NCBI GenBank assembly: GCA_002084585.1
Contig: NBLM01000006.1
Coordinates: 1 to 33,824 of the forward strand
Direction: 5' to 3'
Source of the DNA: Planctomycetales bacterium 4572_13
GTDB taxonomy: Bacteria; Planctomycetota; Phycisphaerae; Sedimentisphaerales; Anaerohalosphaeraceae
DNA length: 33,824 nt
Shown: piece after piece, positions 1 to 7,547 of the stretch
How positions within the stretch are numbered: the first letter of the stretch is position 1
How the letters are laid out: every line of letters begins with the position of its first letter
The notes under the pieces: model-generated
The model's input: the letters and a program-made list of their open reading frames with translations, nothing else
Databases searched by the model: none
What the model was told of the DNA's origin: nothing
Translations under genes and position numbers: made by a program

Positions 1-60
1 GATTCTCCGTATCAAAGTTTTAAGTTTGAGGAATTGTCGGAGAAATGTCGAGCGGCGTAA
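1..60 (+). CDS. possible 3' end of an upstream gene
   Basis: The first frame is open from base 1 to a TAA at 58-60 and would encode the last 19 residues of a protein ending ...EELSEKCRAA. There are too few codons to recognise a family or to be sure it is coding. The sequence after the stop is C-rich and non-coding in character, which fits the end of a gene here. Confidence 0.3.
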   Translation, partial: DSPYQSFKFEELSEKCRAA

Positions 61-337
61 ATAATAATTTTAACTTTTTTGGTTCCGGCTTGTCCGGGTT
101 AGGAAAACCCAAAAACCCCCAAAATATCAGCCCGAAAAACGCCTAAAAACCCCCCTAACGCCCCCGCCATCCCGCATACTCCCGCTCAATTCCGCTATTT
201 CCCGCTCGATGTCCGTTTGTGCCATATAGCCCATTAGTCTACACCAGGACGGCTGTTCTGTTCTGGCGGTATCAACTCCACAATATGGCATTTTTCAGGT
301 TGGGTAATTATCAAAATCGATACCGATATTTGCATTT
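61..337. other. C-rich non-coding stretch with 10-bp periodic CCCGC units
   Basis: No convincing gene is seen. Between about 90 and 215 the plus strand is strongly C-rich, with runs of five and six C. From 171 to 205 the motif CCCGC (once TCCGC) recurs exactly every 10 bases, at 171, 181, 191 and 201. The complementary strand therefore carries several G runs. Function is unknown. Confidence 0.4.
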
Positions 338-520
338 GACAATATTGCGTGCGGTGAGGGTGTCGATTTTGTTGATTTCGCGTTCTTTGCCAGCCGATGG
401 CTTGAGATTGATTGCGATACGGCAAATAATTGCAGCAATGCCGACTTGGATTTCTCAGCAGATATTGATTGGCCTGATTTACAAATCTTTGCAGAGAACT
501 GGTTAAAAGAAAGCCCATAA
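338..520 (+). pseudogene. remnant of a gene with a dockerin-like C-terminus
   Basis: The frame ending at TAA 518-520 reads two successive motifs of the planctomycete dockerin-like kind: VDFVDFAFFASRWLEIDCD, then NADLDFSADIDWPDLQIFAENWL split by no gap. The pattern is a D-x-D-rich loop, a hydrophobic helix and a terminal W-L. In intact genes such repeats cap large secreted proteins. Here the frame has a stop at 305-307, no usable start codon, and no catalytic or adhesive domain upstream in any frame. It is therefore a decayed or truncated gene end. Reading the DNA in the other frames gives no better protein. The family assignment rests on motif memory only. Confidence 0.5.
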
Positions 521-589
521 AATTAACTTCCCAAAAATCCACATTAATCCGTGTCTGGCTATCTGACCGAACGATATGGATAATCAATA

Positions 590-1387
590 TCAGTGTATTC
601 TAAAAGCTCGTTGTTTTGTATATTCCAAAATACAATCCGTCACTTGCCTAAGCTCATCTGTCTGTGGCAACAAGTCGATGATTGCCTGCAAATACCCACG
701 ATCATGGATTTGTTTTAGCGACCAGTCAAAATAAATATCGTACACCCAGCCGAGCTGCATCAGTTTGGCATCGTTGATGGTTTTGATTTGTTCATAGTGA
801 ATCAGTTTCTGATTTCTCAAAGCATCAATGATTTCAGAATTGCACTCCGGCGAAGTGGAATACTCAATAACCTCTTGGCCAAAGTTTTCCGGATCGGTCA
901 TCATTTGATGAAAATACTTGATAAGCAAATCAAAAATATCAATCTTGTCCGCATCCCGAATCAGCTTTGCAAAGTGCATCGTCCGCTCGACCAGCGTTGG
1001 CAAATCCTTAGCACCATGAAACTCAATGGCCGTTTCGATAATCACCCGTTCATCATCCGGCAAATCCGCCAGCACATCATGTTCAGCTAAAACCTTCAGA
1101 GCCAGCAAGCAATGGTTTTCGCTGTCCTCATCTTTGTAAGTACGATAGACCTGGATCTGCGGAAACCGCCCCACATCATGCAGTAATGCAATGGTCTCGG
1201 CGATCAGTGTATCATTATTACCCATCTTCAACGCCGCAGTTAACTGCCGCATCTCGTTACAGACACGATGCGTATGACATTCCTTAAGCTGAACATGCCG
1301 GTTGATGAAATCATCGTCAGCAGTATAGAAACCGCGAACGAAATCCGTAAACCACTTTTTCAATGTTATAAGCTGAGCGTCCTGCAT
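590..1387 (-). CDS. HD-domain metal-dependent phosphohydrolase
   Basis: This is a 265-residue soluble protein with the HD-superfamily signature. It has a first histidine in ECHTHRVCNEM (about residues 37-45), the metal-binding LLHDVGRF (H70-D71), EFHG (H124) and a late aspartate in IRDADKID (about 145-150). HD proteins of this type hydrolyse phosphate esters of nucleotides or similar small molecules; the substrate cannot be told from sequence. The start is the ATG at 1387 because an AGGGA Shine-Dalgarno lies just upstream. A longer frame adds 16 hydrophobic residues that overlap the promoter area. It is divergent from the cupin gene starting at 1429, leaving only 41 bp for both sets of signals. 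Confidence 0.8.
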   Translation of the reverse strand: MQDAQLITLKKWFTDFVRGFYTADDDFINRHVQLKECHTHRVCNEMRQLTAALKMGNNDTLIAETIALLHDVGRFPQIQVYRTYKDEDSENHCLLALKVLAEHDVLADLPDDERVIIETAIEFHGAKDLPTLVERTMHFAKLIRDADKIDIFDLLIKYFHQMMTDPENFGQEVIEYSTSPECNSEIIDALRNQKLIHYEQIKTINDAKLMQLGWVYDIYFDWSLKQIHDRGYLQAIIDLLPQTDELRQVTDCILEYTKQRAFRIH

Positions 1388-1428
1388 TGATTCCCTGTCA
1401 TTAGGAACGATTATAAGGATAAATGAAA

Positions 1429-1710
1429 ATGCCAACAGTTAATGATATCACGGTGCAAAAACCAACCGAACGGGAAATCACCCATTGCCAAACCTGGCCG
1501 ATCTGGACCTGTGGGGTCAGCGAGTTTGAGTGGGAATACACCCAGACCGAGAAATGCCTGATTATCGAAGGCCGTGTTACCATCAGCGACAATCCCGACT
1601 CCGGGCAGACGGTTTCGTTCGGCCCCGGCGATTTCGTTGTTCTGCCGGACCGGCTCAAATGTTTCTGGAAAGTGACCGAACCAGTCAAAAAACACTATAA
1701 TTTCCAGTAA
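1429..1710 (+). CDS. small cupin-fold protein
   Basis: A 93-residue protein made almost wholly of one cupin barrel. It has a TWPIWTCG...FEWEYTQTEKCLIIEGRVTI first motif and a FGPGDFVVLP second motif, as in the Cupin_3/DUF861 group that includes ureidoglycine-hydrolase-like and EutQ-like small cupins. The usual metal-binding histidines of motif 1 are replaced (E, Y, T, E), as is common in this subgroup. The ligand is unknown. The start at 1429 is chosen over the ATG at 1423 because AAGGA at 1415-1419 sits 9 bases before it, against 3 for the other. Confidence 0.8.
   Translation: MPTVNDITVQKPTEREITHCQTWPIWTCGVSEFEWEYTQTEKCLIIEGRVTISDNPDSGQTVSFGPGDFVVLPDRLKCFWKVTEPVKKHYNFQ
1672..1701 (+). promoter_or_regulatory. 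candidate sigma70-type promoter for the HtrA-like pair
   Basis: GTGACC at 1672-1677, 18 bases, then a perfect TATAAT at 1696-1701. It lies in the last codons of the cupin gene and would start transcription about 60 bases before the HtrA-like gene. The -35 match is partial. Confidence 0.4.
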
Positions 1711-1768
1711 ATGATATACAAAAAACCGTAAATGCCTTAATGCCCCACTACAGATTGAAAGGCTTAAA

Positions 1769-3301
1769 ATGTTTGTGCAAAAGAGGTTAAAGAAATTCGC
1801 GAGCGGCAAAAACTGTCTCGCGACGATGTTAATTTTCGCCTTGGCGGCGGCGTTCTGCGTCCCGCACTGCCTCGCCGAAAAACCGCAGACGCACGAAAAG
1901 TCGGTTGTGATGATCCTGGCGGTACATCAGGAATATGATTTCGCAACCCCGTGGAAAAAGGGATCGATGGGGCAGGGAACCGGCTCCGGCTTTGTCATTG
2001 AAGGCAACCGGATTTTGACCAATGCGCACAATGTTGCCAATCAGCGATATATCGAGGTCAAAAAGCAGAATCTCGCCAAACGCTATCCCGCGCAGGTTCA
2101 GTTTGTCGGCCACGACTGCGATCTGGCACTGATTACGGTAGTTGATCCCGTTTTTTTTTCAGACACTATTCCGCTTTCTTTCGGCCCCCTGCCGCAAGTC
2201 AATACAGCCGTACAAACATGCGGTTTTCCGATGGGCGGACGACAGGTTTCAATCACCAAAGGCATTGTATCTCGTTTAGAAAGAACAACTTACAGCCATA
2301 GTCAGTCGAGCCAGCACCTCGTTGTCCAGACCGACGCCGCCATCAACCCCGGCAACTCCGGCGGACCTGTCCTGCAGGACGGCAAAGTGGTCGGTGTTGC
2401 TTTCCAGGGCCTGACGACAGCAGACAACATCGGCTTTATGATACCAACAACAGTTATCAAGCATTTTTTGGCAGATGTCGAAGACGGCGATTATAATGGT
2501 TTTGGTAAGCTGGGAGTGGCGTTGTACCCTGGGTTGCACAGTCGGCATTATAAAGAATACCTGCGGATCCCCCCTGCTGAGGAGGGTGTGGTCGTTACCG
2601 ATATTCCCCTGAATAGCCCCTCGTTTGGAAAGCTGAAAAAAGGGGATGTTCTGACGAAAATCGGCGATTTTAATATTGATAATGACGGTCAAATCCTTAT
2701 TGACGACCTTTCGCTGGGGTTCAGTGAAGCCATGGATCGCAAACAGATTGGCGAAAAACTCCTACTGGCCTATTACAGAAACGGCGAAAAACAGCAGCTG
2801 GAACTTTCTGTTGTAGCGGACACCCCCGTCATTCCGTGGAATCTCCTTTATGATGTTAAGCCGGACTATCGTGTTTACGCGGGGCTGACATTTGTTCAGT
2901 TGAATCGAAACTTCCTCAGCAGATGGGGCCGAAAGTGGGTTACCGACATTCCGTTCGATCTGAGATACCTCTTTCTTGAACATACCCAGCTCAATAAAAA
3001 CCCGCTTCGCGAAGAATATATTATTATTTCAGAGATTCTTCCCGATGAGGTCAATGCTTATCTGGGGCCTTATAAAAATCATGTCATAGAAAGCATTAAC
3101 GGCATTGCTGTAAATAAGTTAGAAGATATTGACACCGCCCTCGAAACAAATGAAGATGGCTTCTGGATTTTCAAATTTATCGATAATGAGGCCCCGATGA
3201 TTGTCGATGCCAACAAGGCCACACAGCGACGGGACTCTATCATGCAAAAATATCAAATTCCTGTGGAGAAGAAAAAAAATGAAAAGAAATTTTTGTTTTA
3301 G
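1769..3301 (+). CDS. HtrA/DegP-like periplasmic serine protease with PDZ-like C-terminus
   Basis: A 510-residue exported protein. A signal peptide covers about residues 1-36 (basic start, hydrophobic core, HCLA). A trypsin-like S1C domain covers about 44-240 with a complete triad: His87 in TNAHNVA, Asp118 in DCDLALI and Ser197 in PGNSGGP. From about 245 come PDZ-like segments (KLGVALYP, GVVVTDIPLNSPSFGKLKKGDVLTKI split over 270-300) and a second such region towards the end (about 430-470). HtrA proteins degrade or guard misfolded envelope proteins. The start follows GAAAGG at good spacing. Its last 23 bases overlap the start of the next gene, so the two are co-translated. Confidence 0.85.
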   Translation: MFVQKRLKKFASGKNCLATMLIFALAAAFCVPHCLAEKPQTHEKSVVMILAVHQEYDFATPWKKGSMGQGTGSGFVIEGNRILTNAHNVANQRYIEVKKQNLAKRYPAQVQFVGHDCDLALITVVDPVFFSDTIPLSFGPLPQVNTAVQTCGFPMGGRQVSITKGIVSRLERTTYSHSQSSQHLVVQTDAAINPGNSGGPVLQDGKVVGVAFQGLTTADNIGFMIPTTVIKHFLADVEDGDYNGFGKLGVALYPGLHSRHYKEYLRIPPAEEGVVVTDIPLNSPSFGKLKKGDVLTKIGDFNIDNDGQILIDDLSLGFSEAMDRKQIGEKLLLAYYRNGEKQQLELSVVADTPVIPWNLLYDVKPDYRVYAGLTFVQLNRNFLSRWGRKWVTDIPFDLRYLFLEHTQLNKNPLREEYIIISEILPDEVNAYLGPYKNHVIESINGIAVNKLEDIDTALETNEDGFWIFKFIDNEAPMIVDANKATQRRDSIMQKYQIPVEKKKNEKKFLF

Positions 3302-4757
3302 TGCAGGCCTTTTGCTTTGTTTGGCCGCTGCGACAAGCTGTTTTGCCGATACGGTGGATTTAACTGAGAAAATGAAACCGTCATTGGTCTATCTGGAAGT
3401 CTCGACGAGTTCTTATGACCTGTCCCAGCCATGGAAACAAACACCCATCGCAAAGAATGGCGGCTACGGTTGTGCGGTCGGACCGTATGAAATCCTGACA
3501 ACAGCCGAAGTGGTAGCAGACGCAACTCTTATTCAGGTAATGCGTTATGGAAAAAATGCTCGCCTTGGCGCAACCGTTAAAGCCGTCGATTATGAGTGCA
3601 ATCTTTGCCTGTTAACTCTCGACAAAGACGCGGCGGATACACCCCTAATCCCCCTGTCGTTCGAAAAATTGTATCCGAAAGGAAAGCAGCTAACGACTTA
3701 CTGGCTGTCTTCGGGCAACCACCTGACAACGGCTCGTTCAACGCTGGACCGGGCACAGATGAAACGCTCGTTTGTTTCATTTGTCAATAATCTGACTTTT
3801 TTCGTGACGAATGTCTCCCGCCCTTTCGGCGATGGCCAGATATGTTGCTATGGAGAAAATGTCATCGGTATTGCCGGATGGGGAACGGATTCAGAGAGTG
3901 GAATTATTCCGTCTGAAACAATTAGTCGATTCTTAACTTATTGTAATAAAAAGAGTTATGTTGGCTTTGCAACGGCTGGCTTCGTGGCTTCCACCCTGTT
4001 GGACCCTGCCAGAAGAAAGTATCTCAATATCCCGGACAATATTGAATACGGCATTTATGTCAGCGATGTTTTCACCATTGGAACCGGAAGCAGCGAACTA
4101 AAAACCGGCGATGTTATCCTGTCAATCAAAGGGCAGAAGCTAAACGCCTACGGCCGCTATGAGCATCCGGAATACAAACGCATTTCCTTTCACCATATAC
4201 TCTCACAGACTCCCAACGGAGATATAATCCCGTTTGAAATCGTTCGAGACGGCAAGATTACAACGCTTGACATCACAGCCAGAAGCATTAAGTCCGATAA
4301 CATGCTTGTTCCGTATTATACATACGGGAAACAGCCCGAATTCATGGTTGTCGGCGGATACATCTTCCAAAAGCTGAACCGTGACTACCTGACAATGTGG
4401 GGCAGCAATTCAGGCGATAAAGCCCCCCCGCACTTTTATCATTACAAAAGAGACTTTGCCTTTAAGCCGTCTAAGGAGCGAAGGGACATTGTTATCCTGA
4501 GCTTCGTCTTCCCCGCTGAGATCAACCTCGGTTACCAGAAAATATCGCAACTGGTTGTCGATTCGGTAAATGACACAAAGGTTACATCGATGAAAAACTT
4601 CGTCAATCTTGTAAATGAAACCGAAAACGAGTCCATTAAAATCACCTTCGAGATGGACTCCCCCACGCTTATCATCCCAAAATACGAGCTGGCTCTGGCA
4701 AATATGCAGATTGCCAAGTCATATGGGGTAACGAAAATGGTGCATCTCGATGAATAA
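3279..4757 (+). CDS. HtrA-like pseudoprotease, paralogue of the preceding gene
   Basis: A 492-residue exported protein that aligns along its whole length with the gene before it. The signal peptide is about residues 1-23 (MKRNFCFSAGLL...CFA). Shared landmarks include PWK, the ILTTAEVVA block, a DYECNLCLL block, PLSFEKLYP and the C-terminal FxQLNRxxLxxWG motif. All three catalytic positions are lost: His becomes Glu77 (TTAEVVA), Asp becomes Asn108 (ECNLCLL), and the PGNSGGP loop becomes RPFGDGQ (about 171-177). It cannot be a normal serine protease and probably acts as a binding or regulatory partner. The start at 3279 has GTGGAG just upstream. A frame reaching back to 3201 exists but lies wholly inside the first gene. 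Confidence 0.8.
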   Translation: MKRNFCFSAGLLLCLAAATSCFADTVDLTEKMKPSLVYLEVSTSSYDLSQPWKQTPIAKNGGYGCAVGPYEILTTAEVVADATLIQVMRYGKNARLGATVKAVDYECNLCLLTLDKDAADTPLIPLSFEKLYPKGKQLTTYWLSSGNHLTTARSTLDRAQMKRSFVSFVNNLTFFVTNVSRPFGDGQICCYGENVIGIAGWGTDSESGIIPSETISRFLTYCNKKSYVGFATAGFVASTLLDPARRKYLNIPDNIEYGIYVSDVFTIGTGSSELKTGDVILSIKGQKLNAYGRYEHPEYKRISFHHILSQTPNGDIIPFEIVRDGKITTLDITARSIKSDNMLVPYYTYGKQPEFMVVGGYIFQKLNRDYLTMWGSNSGDKAPPHFYHYKRDFAFKPSKERRDIVILSFVFPAEINLGYQKISQLVVDSVNDTKVTSMKNFVNLVNETENESIKITFEMDSPTLIIPKYELALANMQIAKSYGVTKMVHLDE

Positions 4758-4778
4758 CAGCACAGATTAGATTGATTC

Positions 4779-4816
4779 AAAACAGGGGTGTTTCACATGA
4801 AACACCCCTGTTTTTT
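4779..4816 (+). terminator. rho-independent terminator built on a parS palindrome
   Basis: A perfect inverted repeat with 17-bp arms, AAAACAGGGGTGTTTCA at 4779-4795 and its complement at 4798-4814, with a 2-base centre. The T run continues to 4816. It lies 21 bp after the HtrA-like pair and has the GC-rich stem and T tract of an intrinsic terminator. The inner 16 bases are a parS site (separate entry). Confidence 0.7.
4789..4804 (+). promoter_or_regulatory. parS: parS site 1 (ParB binding)
   Basis: TGTTTCACATGAAACA differs from the widely conserved chromosomal parS TGTTTCACGTGAAACA at one central base. It stands 155 bp before the parB start. parS sites load ParB clamps for chromosome segregation and usually lie close to the origin. 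Confidence 0.88.
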
Positions 4817-4845
4817 CCTCCACCCCACCGCCATATCCATAAAAA

Positions 4846-4861
4846 TGTTTCATGTGAAACA
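4846..4861 (-). promoter_or_regulatory. parS: parS site 2 (ParB binding)
   Basis: On the plus strand this reads TGTTTCATGTGAAACA, the exact reverse complement of site 1, so the two sites are inverted with centres 57 bp apart. It is one base from the consensus. It sits in the parB leader, so ParB binding could also influence parB transcription. Confidence 0.88.
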
Positions 4862-4958
4862 GTATTTTTGAATTAGTTCTGGTTTTTTGTAATTATTTTT
4901 GTATAAGTGACTCGATAAGAGAAAGGAATCTATTTAACTTATTTGTATGGAGGCAAAA

Positions 4959-5891
4959 ATGTCGGAAACAAAAAAAATCAAAAAACCCCATCTCGGACGC
5001 GGCTTGGAAGCGTTGCTTGGCCCCATGACAAAACAAACCCCCAACCTGGATAACTCCGAAACTGCATCCAAGTTTCCGACAGACCCAAAGCTTCAGCTTT
5101 TCCAAAGCGAACTTCCGATCGATCAGATTGAAGCCAACCCATACCAGCCAAGAACAGTCTGGGATGAGCAGCAGCTTGATACTCTGATGCAATCCATTAA
5201 GGAAAACGGGATTATCCAGCCAATCATCGTGCGTAAGAATACGGATGGCTATGAGATCATAGCAGGGGAACGGCGTTATCGAGCGGCCTGTATGGCAGGG
5301 CTGGAGAAAGTGCCGGTTCTGGAGCGAAAGGCAACTGACGATGAGATGCTCGAATTGGCATTGGTTGAGAACATCCACCGTACAGACCTGAATCCAATTG
5401 AACGGGCCAAGGCCTATCAGCGATTCATTGACACCTTTAATTTGAGCCAGACGGAGGCCGCGAAACGGCTCGGTGAAGATCGAACAGTTGTAGCTAACCA
5501 CTTGAGGATACTTAACTTACCGACAGACATTAAGAATATGTTATCGGACCAAAGACTCAGTATGGGACATGCAAGGGCGATCCTTGCTTTGCCAAACGAT
5601 GATCTCAGAAGGAAGCTGGCCAATCGTGCGATGGCAGGGCGGTTGAGTGTGCGGGAGGTCGAACGGCTGGTCAGAAAGCACCTCGAGGGCAAGTCAGAAA
5701 AGGTTGTTCATATCAAGGAAAAGGAGGCCCATATTGTTGACTTAGAGCGCCGTTTGCAAACACTGCTCGGCACCAAGGTCAACATCAAGCCCAATAAACG
5801 CAGCAATCGCGGCCGAATCATTATTGATTACCACTCAATCGATGAATTTGACCGGCTAACAGAGCAAATAGGGCTTACAGTAGAGGAGTAA
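4959..5891 (+). CDS. parB: ParB chromosome-partitioning CTPase
   Basis: A 310-residue ParB/Spo0J protein. The N-terminus carries LGRGLEALLG (residues 12-21), the ParA-interacting motif. The CTP-binding domain has IEANPYQPR (about 57-65), GERRYRAA (103-110) and ENIHRTDLNPIE (137-148). The helix-turn-helix follows (LSQTEAAKRLGEDRTVVANHLRIL, split around 152-175) and a C-terminal dimerisation part ends the protein. The start is the ATG at 4959 because GGAGG at 4949-4953 lies 5 bases before it. A longer frame from 4947 would place that ribosome site inside the gene. Two parS sites precede it, and no parA is adjacent, which is unusual. Confidence 0.95.
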   Translation: MSETKKIKKPHLGRGLEALLGPMTKQTPNLDNSETASKFPTDPKLQLFQSELPIDQIEANPYQPRTVWDEQQLDTLMQSIKENGIIQPIIVRKNTDGYEIIAGERRYRAACMAGLEKVPVLERKATDDEMLELALVENIHRTDLNPIERAKAYQRFIDTFNLSQTEAAKRLGEDRTVVANHLRILNLPTDIKNMLSDQRLSMGHARAILALPNDDLRRKLANRAMAGRLSVREVERLVRKHLEGKSEKVVHIKEKEAHIVDLERRLQTLLGTKVNIKPNKRSNRGRIIIDYHSIDEFDRLTEQIGLTVEE

Positions 5892-5911
5892 TCGATCGTT
5901 GCCGGGAAGTG

Positions 5912-5940
5912 TTGGCGCAGACCGTATTTTCTGTTAAGAT
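5912..5940 (+). promoter_or_regulatory. candidate promoter for the GcvT-like gene
   Basis: TTGGCG (5912-5917), 17 bases, TAAGAT (5935-5940). Spacing is ideal and each box has four of six consensus bases. It lies between parB and the next gene, so that gene may have its own transcript. Confidence 0.4.
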
Positions 5941-5984
5941 TCCCCGCTCCACATTGTTGCTCGTAAATGGTTGAGATTAAATTG

Positions 5985-6683
5985 ATGCATAAAAGCCCTT
6001 TTAATGTTGTTCATCAGAAATTAGATGCCAACTTCGGCATCTTTGACGGATGGTCTCTGCCGGCAGATTTCGGTGATACGGGGGCTGAATCAAAAGCTCT
6101 GTCGGAGAGCTGTGCGGTGGTCGATCTGTGCAGTTTTGGACGGATCCAGATTAGCGGCAAAGCCGCCAAAGAAACAATTAACACGCTTTTCAGTGCTGAA
6201 AACGGCAAAATAAGACCAGATAGCTGGGCCTGGGCAAAGCCGATTGACTACAACGGCAAAACTTTATGCCGCATTTTCAGATTAAATGGCGGCTACACGC
6301 TGCTGACACAACCCAGCCAAACGGACTCGCTCTGCCAGTGGGTTCAGTCCGCCGCCGAAGAGGGCGTTTCGGTAACAAATGTTACAAATAAGACAGCGAT
6401 GCTCGGCTTGTACGGACCAAAGGCCTTTGATTCGATGCGAGGGGTGCTGCCCTTTGATATTGACCACCTGGACACTGGGGATGTTGAGAAAATATCGTTT
6501 ATGATGTTGAGTTTCACATTGTTGCGAGGAAGCTGGCTGGACACCGAGGGGCTGGAACTAATCTGCCCGGCCGCAGCCGGGCCGTTAGCTGCTGGCGCCG
6601 TCGCTAAGTATCGCCATAAACACAATATAACGCCCGCCGGGATGGATTCACTCCGCAGGGCAATACAACAGCACCACGAATAA
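5985..6683 (+). CDS. GcvT/YgfZ-like folate-binding protein
   Basis: A 232-residue protein that begins like the T-protein of the glycine cleavage system: SPFNVVHQKLDANFGIFDGWSLP, then a region ESCAVVDLCSFGRIQISG (about 43-60) with the usual 'DLS..G.I.I.G' pattern, and TAMLGLYGPKAFD (about 143-155). True T-proteins are about 360 residues. This one stops after the first two subdomains and lacks the C-terminal barrel, so it resembles the YgfZ/CAF17 group, which use folate in Fe-S cluster maintenance. No gcvH or gcvP is nearby. ATG 5985 is preferred because it aligns with the family start and has GAG upstream; ATG 5967 is an alternative adding six residues. Function is inferred from fold only. Confidence 0.65.
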   Translation: MHKSPFNVVHQKLDANFGIFDGWSLPADFGDTGAESKALSESCAVVDLCSFGRIQISGKAAKETINTLFSAENGKIRPDSWAWAKPIDYNGKTLCRIFRLNGGYTLLTQPSQTDSLCQWVQSAAEEGVSVTNVTNKTAMLGLYGPKAFDSMRGVLPFDIDHLDTGDVEKISFMMLSFTLLRGSWLDTEGLELICPAAAGPLAAGAVAKYRHKHNITPAGMDSLRRAIQQHHE

Positions 6684-6705
6684 CAAAAATGCCCGCCCCT
6701 TTGTA

Positions 6706-6740
6706 TGCTCTAAAAATCCTTGCGCCGGTTTTTTAGAGCA
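6706..6740. other. inverted repeat after the GcvT-like gene
   Basis: TGCTCTAAAAA at 6706-6716 is matched by its exact complement at 6730-6740 around a 13-base loop. The stem is AT-rich and no T run follows, so it is a weak terminator at best. It could instead be a binding site. Confidence 0.4.
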
Positions 6741-6751
6741 TTAAAGTTTCA

Positions 6752-6763
6752 AGCCGGCCGGCT
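6752..6763. promoter_or_regulatory. 12-bp perfect palindrome upstream of the HTH membrane protein
   Basis: AGCCGGCCGGCT at 6752-6763 is a perfect palindrome. It lies just upstream of GATAAT (6773-6778), a possible -10 box, in the leader of a gene that encodes an HTH protein. An operator for that protein is an attractive but untested reading. Confidence 0.35.
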
Positions 6764-6815
6764 ATTTTGTCCGATAATCATAGACAGATGACGACATAAA
6801 TTGAAAGGGCATATC

Positions 6816-7541
6816 ATGAATGAGCGTATTAATGAAGTAGAAGTGGTTGAGCAGGATTTGCTTATGACGGTTGACGATTTTTCCAGACAAGAGGGCGTTA
6901 CACCTCGGACAGTGTACCGTTGGATCGAACTTGGACGGCTTGACACCGTTGAGCGTCTCGGAAAGAAGTATGTCAACGCCTCTATACCCCTAAAAACGGC
7001 CGTCAGTGACATTGACAAAAATGGACATGACATGAAGTCGTCGAGTGTCGGGGCACTGCAAAGCGTCAATGTCTTCGAAGAATACCTAAAAACGCTTCGT
7101 GAAAACAGCAGACGACATGAAAAGTCATGTCGTCGTTGGCAGATGTCTTGTTTTGCGAGCGTCTTCTTGTTTTTTGTCGCTTTATTAGCCGGCACCGCCA
7201 TCAGCTTGTTCTATCATTATGGATATGAGAACCTGTCCGACAAACTGGAAACATCGTCAACAGAACTGGACGAAGTCGAATCCGGCAGGACGGATGCATT
7301 GGCCAGGATCGACATGCTCAACAATCGGATGGGAGCAAAATTAAAACCGTACAAAGACGAAAATATCCGGCTCCAGAAGCGTCTTGACGAGTTAGTTGCC
7401 AGAAATGATGATCTCCGTGATCGGCTCGATGAAACATTCGACCGAAACGCTGTCCTGCTTCAATGGTTCTCAGAGCAAACCATGATTGATGAAGTCGCCT
7501 CGGCTGAGCCATTGGAAACCCCGAACGACACAAAACCTTAA
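6816..7541 (+). CDS. membrane-anchored MerR-like HTH protein with coiled coil
   Basis: A 241-residue protein in three parts. Residues about 16-58 (MTVDDFSRQEGVTPRTVYRW, then IELGRL...GKKYV) match the HTH_17/MerR-type helix-turn-helix used in excisionase-like DNA binding. Residues about 110-133 form one transmembrane helix (SCFASVFLFFVALLAGTAIS...). Residues about 138-215 are charged heptads, likely a coiled coil (ENIRLQKRLDELVARNDDL). The positive residues (RRHEKSCRRW) just before the helix predict the HTH side in the cytoplasm and the coiled coil outside. It may tether DNA to the membrane or act as a one-component regulator. ATG 6816 is chosen because AAAGGG at 6804-6809 lies 6 bases upstream; a TTG at 6801 would precede that site. 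I do not know a named family for this arrangement. Confidence 0.75.
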   Translation: MNERINEVEVVEQDLLMTVDDFSRQEGVTPRTVYRWIELGRLDTVERLGKKYVNASIPLKTAVSDIDKNGHDMKSSSVGALQSVNVFEEYLKTLRENSRRHEKSCRRWQMSCFASVFLFFVALLAGTAISLFYHYGYENLSDKLETSSTELDEVESGRTDALARIDMLNNRMGAKLKPYKDENIRLQKRLDELVARNDDLRDRLDETFDRNAVLLQWFSEQTMIDEVASAEPLETPNDTKP

Positions 7542-7547
7542 GCTGCA

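Noticed and set aside
127-225. Minus-strand 32-codon frame starting MAQTDIEREIAELSG
   Set aside because: The start looks helix-like, but the rest is Gly/Arg-rich with no support, and the frame may just reflect the 10-bp CCCGC repeat. Too weak to list as a gene.
219-587. Open frames of 95 codons (plus) and 117 codons (minus) at the left end
   Set aside because: Both overlap the dockerin-type frame, which has clear motif support; their products are low in recognisable structure and rich in unusual residues.
3596-3790. 64-codon plus-strand frame inside the HtrA-like pseudoprotease
   Set aside because: Out of frame within a clearly coding region and without a recognisable motif.
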